Source: DASWJQ01 sp036397095 (lineage in GTDB: Bacteria > Chloroflexota > Anaerolineae > Anaerolineales > E44-bin32). Taken from it: 64,000 bases of DNA. Position 1 is the stretch's first letter. Each line of letters starts with the position of its first letter. The notes below the pieces were generated by a model. The model made no database searches. It was not told the DNA's origin and saw only the letters and a list, made by a program, of their open reading frames with translations. This document shows positions 52,370-61,504 of this stretch, one piece after another. The translations under genes were made by a program, and so were the position numbers. The stretch covers positions 85,266 through 149,265 of the forward strand of contig DASWJQ010000111.1 of the NCBI GenBank assembly GCA_036397095.1. Reading direction: 5' to 3'.

Positions 52370-53092
52370 TCAGGCTGCCGGGAGAACCGCCGCCTCAACC
52401 GTCTGCATCTGATAACCAAAGGTTCTCCCGAAATGTCCGACGAGAGACGACTCGACCGCGGCGCTGGGGATGGGTTGGCCCAACTGCTGTGCCACCGAAC
52501 TGACGGCGTACTGGTCAATGCCACAGGGCACAATCCCCTGCCAGTTGGTCATGTCCGGGTCGAGATTGAGGGCGAAGCCGTGGCGCGAAATCCCGCGAGC
52601 ATCGATCTTGACACCGATGGCGGCCAGCTTGACCCAGGCCTGATCCGATTTGACCCAAACACCGGTCAGGCCTTGGTGGCGTAGGCCAACCAGGCCAAAA
52701 TCCGCCAGAGTAGCGATCAGCACCTGTTCGAGCCGGCGCAGATACCCAACATAGTCGACTTTTGGCAAATGACCCCGGTGGTCGACCTTACCCAACGGGA
52801 GCAGCGGGTACCCCACCAATTGGCCGGGTCCGTGATAGGTGAAGTCGCCGCCGCGATCGGTGGTGTGAACCTCGATCCGGCGCCTTGCCAGCTCGGCGTC
52901 GTCCCACAGCAGGTGTTCGGGCTTGCCCAACCGGCCCGTTGTGAAGGTGGGCGGGTGTTCGAGCAGGAGCAGGGTGGCCGGTCTCTCTCCGGAGGCGATT
53001 TGACCGGCCATATGGAGCTGAAGTGCAAGTGCGCTGCGGTAGGGAGTTAGGCCAAGCGTCTGGACCTGGCAAACGGGCAACGCTGACGTCAA
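52370..53092 (-). CDS. lipB: Octanoyl-[acyl-carrier-protein]:protein octanoyltransferase
   Basis: About 240 aa from a TTG at 53092, preceded by AGGCGGG; TTG 53077 and ATG 53140 are alternatives. The family motifs are TLLLLEHPPTFTTGR, GGDFTYHGPGQLVGYPLL, KLAAIGVKIDARGISRHGFALNL and the conserved Cys in IVPCGI. The Cys/Lys pair is thus complete. LipB transfers octanoate from ACP to lipoyl domains for lipoate synthesis; LipA is not in the window. It is divergent from the penicillin-binding-protein-like gene. Confidence 0.9.
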   Translation of the reverse strand: MTSALPVCQVQTLGLTPYRSALALQLHMAGQIASGERPATLLLLEHPPTFTTGRLGKPEHLLWDDAELARRRIEVHTTDRGGDFTYHGPGQLVGYPLLPLGKVDHRGHLPKVDYVGYLRRLEQVLIATLADFGLVGLRHQGLTGVWVKSDQAWVKLAAIGVKIDARGISRHGFALNLDPDMTNWQGIVPCGIDQYAVSSVAQQLGQPIPSAAVESSLVGHFGRTFGYQMQTVEAAVLPAA

Positions 53093-53143
53093 GTTGTCCC
53101 GCCTTTCAGCCGGGGAATTCCCCTTCGATCGGAACTGCATACC

Positions 53144-53149
53144 ATTATA
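53144..53149 (-). promoter_or_regulatory. -10 box upstream of lipB
   Basis: Minus-strand TATAAT (53149-53144), about 51 nt before the TTG start; an ATG only 3 nt after the box would precede the predicted transcription start. Confidence 0.45.
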
Positions 53150-53181
53150 GATACAAGGGCACGTCTTGACTGATCGGAAGG

Positions 53182-53187
53182 TAAAAT
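53182..53187 (+). promoter_or_regulatory. -10 box of a leaderless transcript for the PBP-like gene
   Basis: TAAAAT ends 7 nt before the ATG at 53195. A TTGACT lies nearby but at only 10-bp spacing, so it is not a usual -35. Confidence 0.5.
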
Positions 53188-53194
53188 CGTCGCC

Positions 53195-56044
53195 ATGTCG
53201 GCAGTCCGCACGATCCTGAGTCGCCGCCAACAAACAACCAGCCGAGGTGTCGGCTTGCTGGCGCGCAGCGGGCTTGTGGGCTTGACGATCGTGGCGCTGC
53301 TGCTGGGGACCGCCGGTGTTGGAGCGGCTGGCTTGTACCTTGAGGTTACTGCCCGGGTGCCGGCCGTCGAAGACATCGAAGGGTTCTTCGACGACACGGG
53401 TTTGGTGGCGCCCGTACTTGTCGATCGGCATGGCACGCCTCTGCTCGAGCTTAGCCATCCAGCCGCTCGCACGCAACTGGTGGTCGGCACGGACGACTCG
53501 TCCGAGGTGCGGGCCCCAAGCCACCTTGTTCAAGCCTTGATCATCACCCAGGACCCGGCCTTCTGGAGCCACCCCGGCTACCTGGCCGCCGACTGGCTGG
53601 CTGCAATTGCGTCCGACCTCCTTGGCCGAGCCGCCCCGACTCGCCAGTTGACGATCAGCGAGCAGTTGATTGCTGCAACCCTGCTGCCCTTGGACTCCGA
53701 CCAGGGAAATCCGATCCGGCGAGACTTCCGGCTGGCCTTGCTGGCGGAACGGCTCGGCCAGCGTTACGGCAAGGACCAGATCCTCGGCTGGTACCTCAAC
53801 GCGCTGTATTTCGGCGAGGGGATCTATGGCGTGGATGGTGCGTCCCTGGCGTACTTCGGCAAACACGTCGATGGGCTAAGTCTGGCGGAGAGTGCCGCAC
53901 TGGCAGGATTGGTGCAGCCGGCATTGGGCGGGCAGTTCTCACCTGCAGCCATCCGGCGGAACCAAAGGGCGACGCTGGCTGCGATGGTGCAGGCCGGATT
54001 GATAAGCGCAAGCCAGGCAACCGAAGCCAGGCAACAGCCGTTGTCACTGCGCAATCCCAGTGAGACAACCGCCTGGGCGCCGGTATCCTGGGCGCAAGCA
54101 GTCGTCGAGGAGGCCCGTCGATTGATGGGCGAGACGGCTTTGGCGCGGGGTGGGTTGACTCTACGGACCACGCTGGATGCAACGCTTCAATCGCAGGCGG
54201 AATGCGTTGTCCGCCTTCAGGCGGCCCGGCTGGCTGGCGACGAGCTGGCAGTCGCTGCCGATTGTCCTGCAGCCGAGTTGCTGCCCGCGTTGCGGCCCGG
54301 TGACGCCCAGGCCGATCATGCCGTCGCCTCAGTTGCCGTCGTGATACTCGATCCGACGCGAGGCGAAGTGCTGGCCCTGACCGGAGCCGGGGCTGGGCCC
54401 GCCGGTGTCGGCCCTGAAGATCCACTCTTGTATCCGTTTCAGTACCTGACGGCGTTCTCGCGCGGGTTTGGCCCGGGCTCGATGGTCCTCGATTTGCCGG
54501 TGGGCGGCACCGGCGCCAGCGGGTCTGTCCTCTCGGACGACTTCCATGGTCCAGTGCTCATGAGGCGGGCGCTGCAGCGGGGTTACGCGGCGGCGGCCAG
54601 CCGGGTGACCCAATTGGCGGGGATTGAGAATGTCGACCGAGCGTTGCGGGAATTGGGACTGGCTGGTTCCGAGGACCAGGCGCTCCCCGAGGGCCGGGCA
54701 GCCGGCATCTCACCGCTAGACCTCGGCTATGCCTATGGCGTGATCGCTAATGACGGCCTGATGGTCGGCCGCGGCCAAGGCCGGCCTGCGCCCACCACTC
54801 TACTAGCTATTGAAGATCGTTTTGACCGGCCGTACGGCGAATTCCTGCCGTCGACACGAGTTGTTTTAGGCGAGGCGCTGGCCTATCTCTTGGTCGATGT
54901 GCTGACGGACCAGGCGGCCGGTGCGGAGCTGGCAGGGGGCGCAAGCCAGCTAGGGATAGAGCCTCCAGCCGGATTGATACGGTCGGGTGAGGATGGCACT
55001 GCCTGGGCGATCGGCTTTACGCCGGAGCGTGTGGTTGTCGTCCGGATGTACTCCGACCAGGCCGGCGCCGAGCGGCCACTGACGCCCGAAAACGGCCCCG
55101 GGCCGGCGCTGTCTGCTTTGCTTCGGTTCGCCAGTGCTGGATCCACTGGCGCACAATGGCAGCAGCCGGCTGGGGTCGCCGCGGTCGAAGTGTGCGTGCC
55201 GTCTGGTCTGTTGCCGACGGTGTACTGTCCGGAAACGGTTGAAGAACCGTTCCTCCTGGGAACGGAGCCGACCTCATTCGATGACTTATTCCAGCCGTTC
55301 CGTGTCAATCGGGAGACCGGCCTGCTGGCGACCCTGGCGACACCACTTGATTTGATCGAAGAGCGGGTTTATCTCGTTCCGCCACCTGAGGCGTCGGCCT
55401 GGGCTGCGGAGGCCGGGCTGGCCCGGCCCCCCACGGAGTACGATCCATTGCCGGCCGACCTGGGAGGCGATGATGAGGTCAGGGTCAACTCGCCGGCGCC
55501 ATTTGCGTTGGTGCGAGGAACGGTCGACATTGAAGGTCAGGTGCGATCGGGCGGCTTCGCCTACTATCGGCTGCAGGTTGGGCAGGGCCTCAATCCGTCG
55601 CGCTGGATTCAACTTGGGGAAGATCAAGACAGCCGCGTCTGGCGCGGCAAGCTGGGGAGTTGGGATACGACCGGCCTGAACGGGCTGTACACACTGCAGC
55701 TGGTAGTTGTGTTGGACGACGGTGGCCTGCGGACGGCACTGGTCCCGGTCACCATCGACAACGATGCACCGGCGCTGGCCATCCGCCAGCCGGTCGACGG
55801 GGCGGTCATCGAACCGGGATCGACCCAGGTCCTGCTCGTCGAGCTGGAAGCCAGCGACGCCAGCGGGATCGATAGGGTGGAGTTGATGCTCGACGGCCGG
55901 CGGGTTGGTGCCAGTGACAGCGCACCTTTCTTGTTCGAACTGCCGGTGCCAACGGGCGGCCTGCACAGGCTGGTGGCCGTGGCGACCGACCTGGCAGGCA
56001 ATCAAACGGAGAGCAGCGAGCTGGTGTTTGAAGTTGCAGATTAG
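53195..56044 (+). CDS. Class A penicillin-binding protein homologue with degenerate active sites (pseudoenzyme)
   Basis: 949 aa: signal anchor (about 25-47), GT51-like domain (about 60-290), transpeptidase-like domain (about 360-640), and a C-terminal Ig-like region (about 760-949). The GT51 fold is clear (LTISEQLIA; RYGKDQILGWYLNALYFGEGIYGVDG; YFGK). But the first catalytic Glu is Gln 119 (TQDPAFWSHPG for ED..F..H.G), and the second Glu position is Arg 179. The transpeptidase SxxK reads S429-M-V-L; SxN reads SRV; KTG reads EDG. All three hallmarks are lost, so it is probably a structural or binding protein at the cell wall. Assignments are by eye. Confidence 0.8.
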   Translation: MSAVRTILSRRQQTTSRGVGLLARSGLVGLTIVALLLGTAGVGAAGLYLEVTARVPAVEDIEGFFDDTGLVAPVLVDRHGTPLLELSHPAARTQLVVGTDDSSEVRAPSHLVQALIITQDPAFWSHPGYLAADWLAAIASDLLGRAAPTRQLTISEQLIAATLLPLDSDQGNPIRRDFRLALLAERLGQRYGKDQILGWYLNALYFGEGIYGVDGASLAYFGKHVDGLSLAESAALAGLVQPALGGQFSPAAIRRNQRATLAAMVQAGLISASQATEARQQPLSLRNPSETTAWAPVSWAQAVVEEARRLMGETALARGGLTLRTTLDATLQSQAECVVRLQAARLAGDELAVAADCPAAELLPALRPGDAQADHAVASVAVVILDPTRGEVLALTGAGAGPAGVGPEDPLLYPFQYLTAFSRGFGPGSMVLDLPVGGTGASGSVLSDDFHGPVLMRRALQRGYAAAASRVTQLAGIENVDRALRELGLAGSEDQALPEGRAAGISPLDLGYAYGVIANDGLMVGRGQGRPAPTTLLAIEDRFDRPYGEFLPSTRVVLGEALAYLLVDVLTDQAAGAELAGGASQLGIEPPAGLIRSGEDGTAWAIGFTPERVVVVRMYSDQAGAERPLTPENGPGPALSALLRFASAGSTGAQWQQPAGVAAVEVCVPSGLLPTVYCPETVEEPFLLGTEPTSFDDLFQPFRVNRETGLLATLATPLDLIEERVYLVPPPEASAWAAEAGLARPPTEYDPLPADLGGDDEVRVNSPAPFALVRGTVDIEGQVRSGGFAYYRLQVGQGLNPSRWIQLGEDQDSRVWRGKLGSWDTTGLNGLYTLQLVVVLDDGGLRTALVPVTIDNDAPALAIRQPVDGAVIEPGSTQVLLVELEASDASGIDRVELMLDGRRVGASDSAPFLFELPVPTGGLHRLVAVATDLAGNQTESSELVFEVAD

Positions 56045-56075
56045 GATGTGCTCTGATCGCCGCCACTTCGAAATG

Positions 56076-56105
56076 AAGGGAGCGGGCCTTTCGGCCCGCT
56101 CCCTT
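56076..56105. terminator. Bidirectional terminator
   Basis: AAGGGAGCGGGCC (56076-56088), loop TTTC, GGCCCGCTCCCTT (56093-56105), 13 perfect pairs, with A/T flanks. It lies between the convergent PBP-like and lipoprotein genes and can serve both. Confidence 0.88.
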
Positions 56106-56134
56106 TGCTCTTGGGGTGACCACCGTCTTCGCTC

Positions 56135-57226
56135 TTAGAAAAGAATGACCGGTGTGTTGGTCGGAGTTGGGGTCGCCGAAGGCGTGTAGGTCGGCGTCGG
56201 AGTCGGCGGGATAAAGCAGGCGCCCGGTTCGGTGCCGTCGGGCGTGAAGCCGTAGCCCCAGCGGCAGGTGTTGTCCATGCGGGCCATTTCATTGAGCGGG
56301 TAATAGCTGCTCTCCGAGGCCGGCGATCCCGCCTGCTGGATCGAGAAGTGGTCATGGTAGTCGAAGTAGGCGGGATCCTGCACACCCTCGTCGGCCCAGG
56401 CGCCCCACATGAATTCGCCGGGCGGCCCAATCAGGGACTGCTTGAAGGCGATCTGGATCTGGCTGGGTGACGATGGCGAACGCCGGATCCAGGCCGCATC
56501 CGGGTCGAGCCCCTGGCCGGCGTCGAATACCAAATCATCGTAACCGTTGCCGGCCTGCGGCGGGGCTTCAGAGCGGACCGGGTATTGGTCTCCAACATCA
56601 TTGCCCGTGTCGCGCAGTGCCATCATGCCATCGGTGGTCCATTCCGTGTCCGGCGGCACCAGGCCCCAGATCAGCCAATCGCCCCGGCCATCTACGTCGA
56701 GGTCGATCTCGACACCGTAGTAAGGCGTGGCGTCGGCCGGCGCCCCTTCCTCCAGGAAGATCGTGACGTAGAACCAGGCCCCCGAGGCGCTCAGTTCGCC
56801 GCGTGTGATGTCCAGGTACGGGAGGTAGTCCATCGACTGGGCCGTAAATGGCCTCTCGAGCAGCAAGATGTCGAAGTTGTCGCCGATGGCGCGCCGTTCA
56901 CCGGCCAGCGCCCGGGTCGAACGATCGGTTATGAAGCTGCTCAGGGAGCCGGGGTTGGTCGGGATGGTGACATGCACCACGGTTGGTGTAGCCGATGGCT
57001 CTTCAGTGGGCTCGGAGGGCGCCGGTTCGGTCGCGGCCGGCTCCTCGGGTCCACTTCCCTCCGCTTGCTGGGTGAGCGCTTGCGCGGTAGCCCCCAATGC
57101 TTGTTGGGTAAGTTGGTCGGGAGAGAGCGTCTGGGTGGCTTGAGTCAGGTTGGGGCCGCAGGCCAGGCCAACGGCGGCCAATGCCAGGACGGCCAGACTG
57201 AGTGCAGTGAAGGGTTGTTGTTTCAT
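56135..57226 (-). CDS. Lipoprotein of unknown function
   Basis: 363 aa from MKQQPFTALSLAVLALAAVGLACGP (lipobox LAC), with GGGAGG 5 nt upstream. A Gln/Thr/Glu/Pro-rich linker (about 35-95) precedes a globular domain with an acidic DLDVDGRGDW motif (possible calcium-binding loop) near residue 185. The C-terminus is another Pro/Thr tail (PTPTPTYTPSATPTPTNTP). The middle resembles extracellular beta-domain proteins, but I recognise no family. It may be in the same unit as the Ser/Thr kinase upstream (94-bp gap). Confidence 0.68.
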   Translation of the reverse strand: MKQQPFTALSLAVLALAAVGLACGPNLTQATQTLSPDQLTQQALGATAQALTQQAEGSGPEEPAATEPAPSEPTEEPSATPTVVHVTIPTNPGSLSSFITDRSTRALAGERRAIGDNFDILLLERPFTAQSMDYLPYLDITRGELSASGAWFYVTIFLEEGAPADATPYYGVEIDLDVDGRGDWLIWGLVPPDTEWTTDGMMALRDTGNDVGDQYPVRSEAPPQAGNGYDDLVFDAGQGLDPDAAWIRRSPSSPSQIQIAFKQSLIGPPGEFMWGAWADEGVQDPAYFDYHDHFSIQQAGSPASESSYYPLNEMARMDNTCRWGYGFTPDGTEPGACFIPPTPTPTYTPSATPTPTNTPVILF

Positions 57227-57320
57227 GGGTGCCTCCCGGTTCGAAAGCGGGCGAGCCGTAGCTACAGGCTTAACGGGCTCCGTCGTTGTACTGTGACATC
57301 TGGGGCGCAAGTGACATGAG

Positions 57321-59309
57321 CTACGGACCAGGGGCCGGCTGCCAATCCGGCTGTATGTCTCGACTCGACGGCGACTGACTCAAGTTGGTCTGGTTGGCGC
57401 CGTTGGCCGTCATCAAGTAGATCTCGGGATTTTGGTCACGAGTTGAGGTGAACGCAATCCACTGGCCATCAGGTGAGAAGGCCGGCTCTTTGTTGCCGAG
57501 GCTGTTGGTCAGCTTTTGAGGGTTGGCGCCGCCATTTTCAACCCGCGCCAGGTAGATCTCGTTCATTGTCGGCTGCACCCAGGTGAACGCCAGCAGGTCG
57601 CCGGCAGGTCCCCACGCCAGGTCTTCGGCGCCGATGATCCGGTCGGAACTGTCGAAGCGCTCGGGCGTGCCGGGGAAGGGGCCGTGAAGGTAGATCCGGC
57701 CCGGTGCCCCATTGATCGATGCCGATACGGCAATGTTGCCGCCGGTCGGAGACCAGGCCGGATGGGATTCGACGGCGAAGCCGGCAGACAAGTTGGAGAC
57801 GTCGACTTGCCAGCAGGCGCCTTCCGGCTCAGTCATGCAGGCCGCGTCCATACGAAAAACCTGGTTGAGCTCGTTGACGCGATCACTGGTGAATGCCAGG
57901 TCTCCGCCGTCGGGTGACCACTCGGGATGGGTGTCATCGCCTGGCGCGTGGGTGACATTCTTAATGTCGGTACCGTCGGCATTGATGACCCAGAGGTCGA
58001 GCCCGAGATCATTGCCAAACTGATCGTTGCCGCCGGGCGCGACAAACAACAGCTGTGTGCCATCGGGCGACCAGCGCGGGTAGCTCTTGTTGCCGGGGCC
58101 GAAGGTGAGTTGGCGAGGATCGACACCTTCAGGGTCAATCGTCCAGATTTGAAGTGTACGGCCGTCATCCCGATCGCTGGCAAAGGCAATGCGCCCGCCG
58201 CCACCCAGCAGCGGCCCGGTCGCCGCTGGCTCGGAGGTTGGGCTTTCCTCGGCCCCCGGCGTAATGGTTGGAGCCCGGGTGGGCAAGTCGGTGGGCGTAA
58301 ACTGGGCTGGTATGACGGCTGGAACATCGCTTGGCGCTGGGCTCGGATTGGGGTTGTTGCCTAGCAATGAGGGCAGGCCGCCGCCCAGCCCTGCCAGCAG
58401 GACGCCGCCGACCAGCAGCACGCCGCCAACGCCGCCGGCGCCGAGCAGCAGCCACAGCCAGCGGCGGCTCGGGTCCTGCGCCCGGCGCGGCAGGTTGGCC
58501 CGCACCGTCTTGGCCGCCACTTCGCCGCGTAACGCGGCGACAAAGGTGGTGATGTCCGGAAAGCGCTCGTCCTTCGATATGGACAGGGCCATCGAAAGCG
58601 CTTCATCGACGTGCTGCGGAATGTCGACGTTGTGGCTGGCCGGCGTGGTCAGCTGCTCGTGGCCCATCATGCGTTCAATACTGTCGGCCGGGGCGCGCCC
58701 GGTTAACAAGGCATAGGTGGTGGCCGCCAGTGCGTACTGGTCGCTGCGGGCATCGGTGCGACCGCTGCCGTACTGCTCGGGCGGGGAATAACCGGGTGTC
58801 AGGCCGCGGGCACCGGTCGTGGTTTGCTGCTGGTCGAAGACCTTGGCCAAACCGAAGTCAACCAAGACCACATTACCATCCGGCTGTAATTTGATGTTGG
58901 CCGGCTTGATGTCGCGGTGGATGATCGGTGGTTGGCGGCTGTGCAGGTAGGCCAATGCATCGCCGACCGCCGAGACCCAGCCAATCGCTTCATCAACCCC
59001 CGGTTTGTATTGGGCGCGGGCGTGCAAATCCTCGCCCTCGATGAAGTCCATGACCAGGTACTGTCGTCCCTCAAGGATGAAATGGTCGGTAACTCGAGGC
59101 AGGTTGGGATGGCGCAGGCTAGCGAGCAGGGAGGCTTCGCGCTTGAACTGCCGTTCCGATTCCGGATTGAGGTTGAGGTTCTCCTTGACCGCCACCTTGA
59201 TGCCAAGAGTATTATCGAAGGCCAGGTAGACAGCGCCCATCCCCCCCTTGCCAAGCTGGCCATCGATGCGGTAGCGGCCATTCAGAATCGAGCCGAGCTC
59301 AAGTGTCAT
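57321..59309 (-). CDS. Ser/Thr protein kinase with extracytoplasmic TolB-like repeats
   Basis: 662 aa. An N-terminal Hanks-type kinase (about 10-265) has GKGGMGAVYLA, VAVKENL, catalytic HRDIKPANIKL, DFGLAK and a TPGYSPPEQYG activation segment. One membrane segment follows (about 285-310), then a Pro/Thr linker and five or so TolB/WD40-like beta-propeller repeats (RIAFASDRDDG, YPRWSPDGTQLLF, HPEWSPDGGDLAFTSD, EPAFSPDGQWIAFTS). Unlike PknB there are no PASTA repeats. The propeller probably senses an extracellular ligand or partner. Candidate substrates include the FHA protein at 7.4 kb. Confidence 0.92.
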   Translation of the reverse strand: MTLELGSILNGRYRIDGQLGKGGMGAVYLAFDNTLGIKVAVKENLNLNPESERQFKREASLLASLRHPNLPRVTDHFILEGRQYLVMDFIEGEDLHARAQYKPGVDEAIGWVSAVGDALAYLHSRQPPIIHRDIKPANIKLQPDGNVVLVDFGLAKVFDQQQTTTGARGLTPGYSPPEQYGSGRTDARSDQYALAATTYALLTGRAPADSIERMMGHEQLTTPASHNVDIPQHVDEALSMALSISKDERFPDITTFVAALRGEVAAKTVRANLPRRAQDPSRRWLWLLLGAGGVGGVLLVGGVLLAGLGGGLPSLLGNNPNPSPAPSDVPAVIPAQFTPTDLPTRAPTITPGAEESPTSEPAATGPLLGGGGRIAFASDRDDGRTLQIWTIDPEGVDPRQLTFGPGNKSYPRWSPDGTQLLFVAPGGNDQFGNDLGLDLWVINADGTDIKNVTHAPGDDTHPEWSPDGGDLAFTSDRVNELNQVFRMDAACMTEPEGACWQVDVSNLSAGFAVESHPAWSPTGGNIAVSASINGAPGRIYLHGPFPGTPERFDSSDRIIGAEDLAWGPAGDLLAFTWVQPTMNEIYLARVENGGANPQKLTNSLGNKEPAFSPDGQWIAFTSTRDQNPEIYLMTANGANQTNLSQSPSSRDIQPDWQPAPGP

Positions 59310-59317
59310 AGGGTTCG

Positions 59318-59346
59318 ATTCTAGCTTTGAAGCCAGGGCCGGTCAA
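59318..59346 (-). promoter_or_regulatory. Promoter of the Ser/Thr kinase gene
   Basis: Minus-strand TTGACC (59346-59341), 17 bp, TAGAAT (59323-59318). The ATG follows 8 nt later, so the mRNA would start within 0-2 nt of the start codon. Confidence 0.7.
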
Positions 59347-59360
59347 ACGGCGGCGCCCCG

Positions 59361-60128
59361 TCACGCCAGCGACCAGTCGTTCAATCGCGAAAGCTGTTCG
59401 TGCGCGGTCAAATCGAGTTGGAGTGGAGTGACCGAGACCAAGCCCTGGCTCAAAGCCCAGAAATCGGTGCCGGGATCGGCCACGCCGGAGGGTGGCTCGC
59501 CGCCGATCCAGTAGTATGGCCGGCCACGTGGATCGCTGCGTTCAACCAGTTCATCGAGGTACAGGCGCAGTCCCTGGCGCGTGGCGCTCAGCTCGAGCTC
59601 GTCGGCCCGGCTGGCGTAGGGCACGTTGACGTTGAGCAGCACGCCTTCGGGCATCGGCTGCGCCAGCAAGCGCTCAGCGATCTGGCGGGCAACCTGCCCG
59701 GCGATGCTGAAGTCGGTGTCCTGGCCATGGCCCTCGGGTACGTCCAGGGAGACGGCCATCGCTTGCGTGCCGGCAATGGCCGCTTCCATGGCGGCGGTCA
59801 CCGTGCCGCTGTAGGTCACATCGTGGCCCAGATTAGCGCTGGGGTTGATACCGGAGACCACCAGGTCGATCTGTTCGGGGACCAGGCCAAGCAGGGCCAA
59901 GGCAACACAATCGGAGGGGGCGCCATCGCAAGCGAGTGCCGGCGTGCCGTCATCAAGTTGGGACGGGTAGGCCCGCAGCGGACGGTGCATCGTCTTGACG
60001 TGGCCCGAGGCAGACCAGTTGCGATCAGGCGCCACGATGGTCACCTTGCCCAGCGGCTTCATGGCCTGGACCAGCGCCAGTAAGCCGGGGGACTTGATGC
60101 CGTCATCATTGGTGATCAACAAGTGCAT
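59361..60128 (-). CDS. surE: 5'-nucleotidase SurE
   Basis: 255 aa from MHLLITNDDGI (GAGG 6 nt upstream). The metal site LLITNDDG, the loop VAPDRNWSASGH, VVSGINPSANLGHDVTYSGTVTAAMEA and NVNVPY match the SurE family. It dephosphorylates nucleoside monophosphates, often in stationary phase. The upstream-extended frame from 60263 lies before the ribosome site and is rejected. It shares its 299-bp upstream region with the divergent PIN-TRAM gene. Confidence 0.94.
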   Translation of the reverse strand: MHLLITNDDGIKSPGLLALVQAMKPLGKVTIVAPDRNWSASGHVKTMHRPLRAYPSQLDDGTPALACDGAPSDCVALALLGLVPEQIDLVVSGINPSANLGHDVTYSGTVTAAMEAAIAGTQAMAVSLDVPEGHGQDTDFSIAGQVARQIAERLLAQPMPEGVLLNVNVPYASRADELELSATRQGLRLYLDELVERSDPRGRPYYWIGGEPPSGVADPGTDFWALSQGLVSVTPLQLDLTAHEQLSRLNDWSLA

Positions 60129-60367
60129 GGAGCACCTCGGAGGCAACGCGAGCGGCCATTCTACTGCAAGGTTGCCGACGCGTTGACGATGGCCGCCAGC
60201 CCATGATAGGATAGTCGTGTCAGTCTGTTCGCCGGAAGCTGACGGCAGACGACCCGGTTTCATTCTTTCATCATTCTCGATTATTCAACGCATGGTCCTC
60301 TGGGCGATTCGGCAAACCACAATGAGCCCTGAGGCACTGGAGAACGAGAGAGAGAGCCTCCCCTGAT

Positions 60368-60404
60368 GGTGAGCGCCGAAACCGGGCGTTCACCTTTTTG
60401 TTTG
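60368..60404 (+). terminator. Hairpin with T-tract in the leader of the PIN-TRAM gene
   Basis: GGTGAGCGCC (60368-60377) pairs with GGCGTTCACC (60385-60394), one wobble, loop GAAACCG, followed by TTTTTGTTT. It ends 24-30 nt before the ATG at 60428 and after about 100 nt of possible leader, so it looks like an attenuator or the end of a short transcript. Confidence 0.65.
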
Positions 60405-60427
60405 TTGTGACAGGAGGAGGGGGTTCA

Positions 60428-61483
60428 ATGAGTGTTGAGTTTGTTCTGCGGATCATCGGCATGGCCGCTCTCGGTGTCGGCGGAGTCTATCTGGGAGCAA
60501 CTCTTGGAGAGCTGGCCGATGGTTCGGAAGAGCTATGGGCCATCGTCTTTGCCCTGGTTGGCGCCCTCACAGGGCTCGTCGTTACACCTTTCTTGACGAC
60601 CCGCCCGATTGGGGCCGTGCGGGCTTACGTCGCCCGGGTCTCGGCGCAAACGATGCTGGCCGGGTTGATTGGCCTGGTGGTCGGTCTCATCGTCGCTGCG
60701 CTGGTTTCTTTTCCCTTGTCACTGCTGCCGGCGCCTCTCGGCCAACTGCTGCCATTCGTTGCGGCTATCGCCCTGGGCTACCTGGGGGTTGCCATCTTCG
60801 TGATGCGCGAAAATGACATCCTCAACATTATGCGCGCCCGGTTCCCGTCAGCCGGGGAGGGGGGAGAGGGCAGCGGTGGGAATCGGCGCGTGCTGCTCGA
60901 CACCAGCGTCATCATTGATGGCCGGATTGCCGACATCGCCCGCACTGGTTTCATCGCCGGTCCAATGCTGGTGCCCTCATTTGTACTTGTCGAGCTGCAG
61001 CACATTGCCGATTCGTCGGATGGCCTGCGGCGACAGCGCGGCCGGCGCGGCCTGGACATCCTAAATCGATTGCAGAAGGACAGCACCGTGCCGATTCGGA
61101 TCACGGATCTGGATGTCGAGGGGGTCCGTGAGGTCGATGACAAACTTGTCATCCTGGCCAAGCAGCTTCGCTGTCCAATCGTGACCAATGACTACAATCT
61201 CAATCGGGTGGCCGAATTGCAGGGTGTGATGGTGCTCAACATCAATGAGCTAGCCAATGCCGTCAAGGCTGTCTACCTGCCCGGCGAGACCTTTGAAGTC
61301 CATGTAATCCAGGAGGGGAAGGAGCAGGGCCAAGGTGTCGGATACCTCGATGACGGCACGATGGTCGTCGTCGAAGATGGCAAGAGCCTGATCGACCGCT
61401 CTGTCAACGTGCTCGTCACCAAGGTGCTGCAGACGGCGGCAGGCCGCATGATATTTGCCCGCCCGGACTCAAATGGCCGCTAG
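60428..61483 (+). CDS. PIN-TRAM domain membrane protein (YacL type)
   Basis: 351 aa from MSVEFVLRIIGMAALG, GGAGG upstream. Four hydrophobic segments (about 5-130) are followed by a PIN domain with acidic residues (VLLDTSVIIDGRIADI, FVLVELQHIADSSD, RITDLDVEGVREVDDKLVILAK, PIVTNDYNLNRVAE). A TRAM domain ends the protein (PGETFEVHVIQEGKEQGQGVGYLDDGTMVVVE). YacL-like proteins are suspected membrane-tied ribonucleases. The order here (PIN-TRAM, cysS, rlmB, tRNAs) places it in a translation-related cluster; cysS starts 22 bp downstream. Confidence 0.9.
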   Translation: MSVEFVLRIIGMAALGVGGVYLGATLGELADGSEELWAIVFALVGALTGLVVTPFLTTRPIGAVRAYVARVSAQTMLAGLIGLVVGLIVAALVSFPLSLLPAPLGQLLPFVAAIALGYLGVAIFVMRENDILNIMRARFPSAGEGGEGSGGNRRVLLDTSVIIDGRIADIARTGFIAGPMLVPSFVLVELQHIADSSDGLRRQRGRRGLDILNRLQKDSTVPIRITDLDVEGVREVDDKLVILAKQLRCPIVTNDYNLNRVAELQGVMVLNINELANAVKAVYLPGETFEVHVIQEGKEQGQGVGYLDDGTMVVVEDGKSLIDRSVNVLVTKVLQTAAGRMIFARPDSNGR

Positions 61484-61504
61484 GCCAACAACACGTAGGC
61501 GCTG

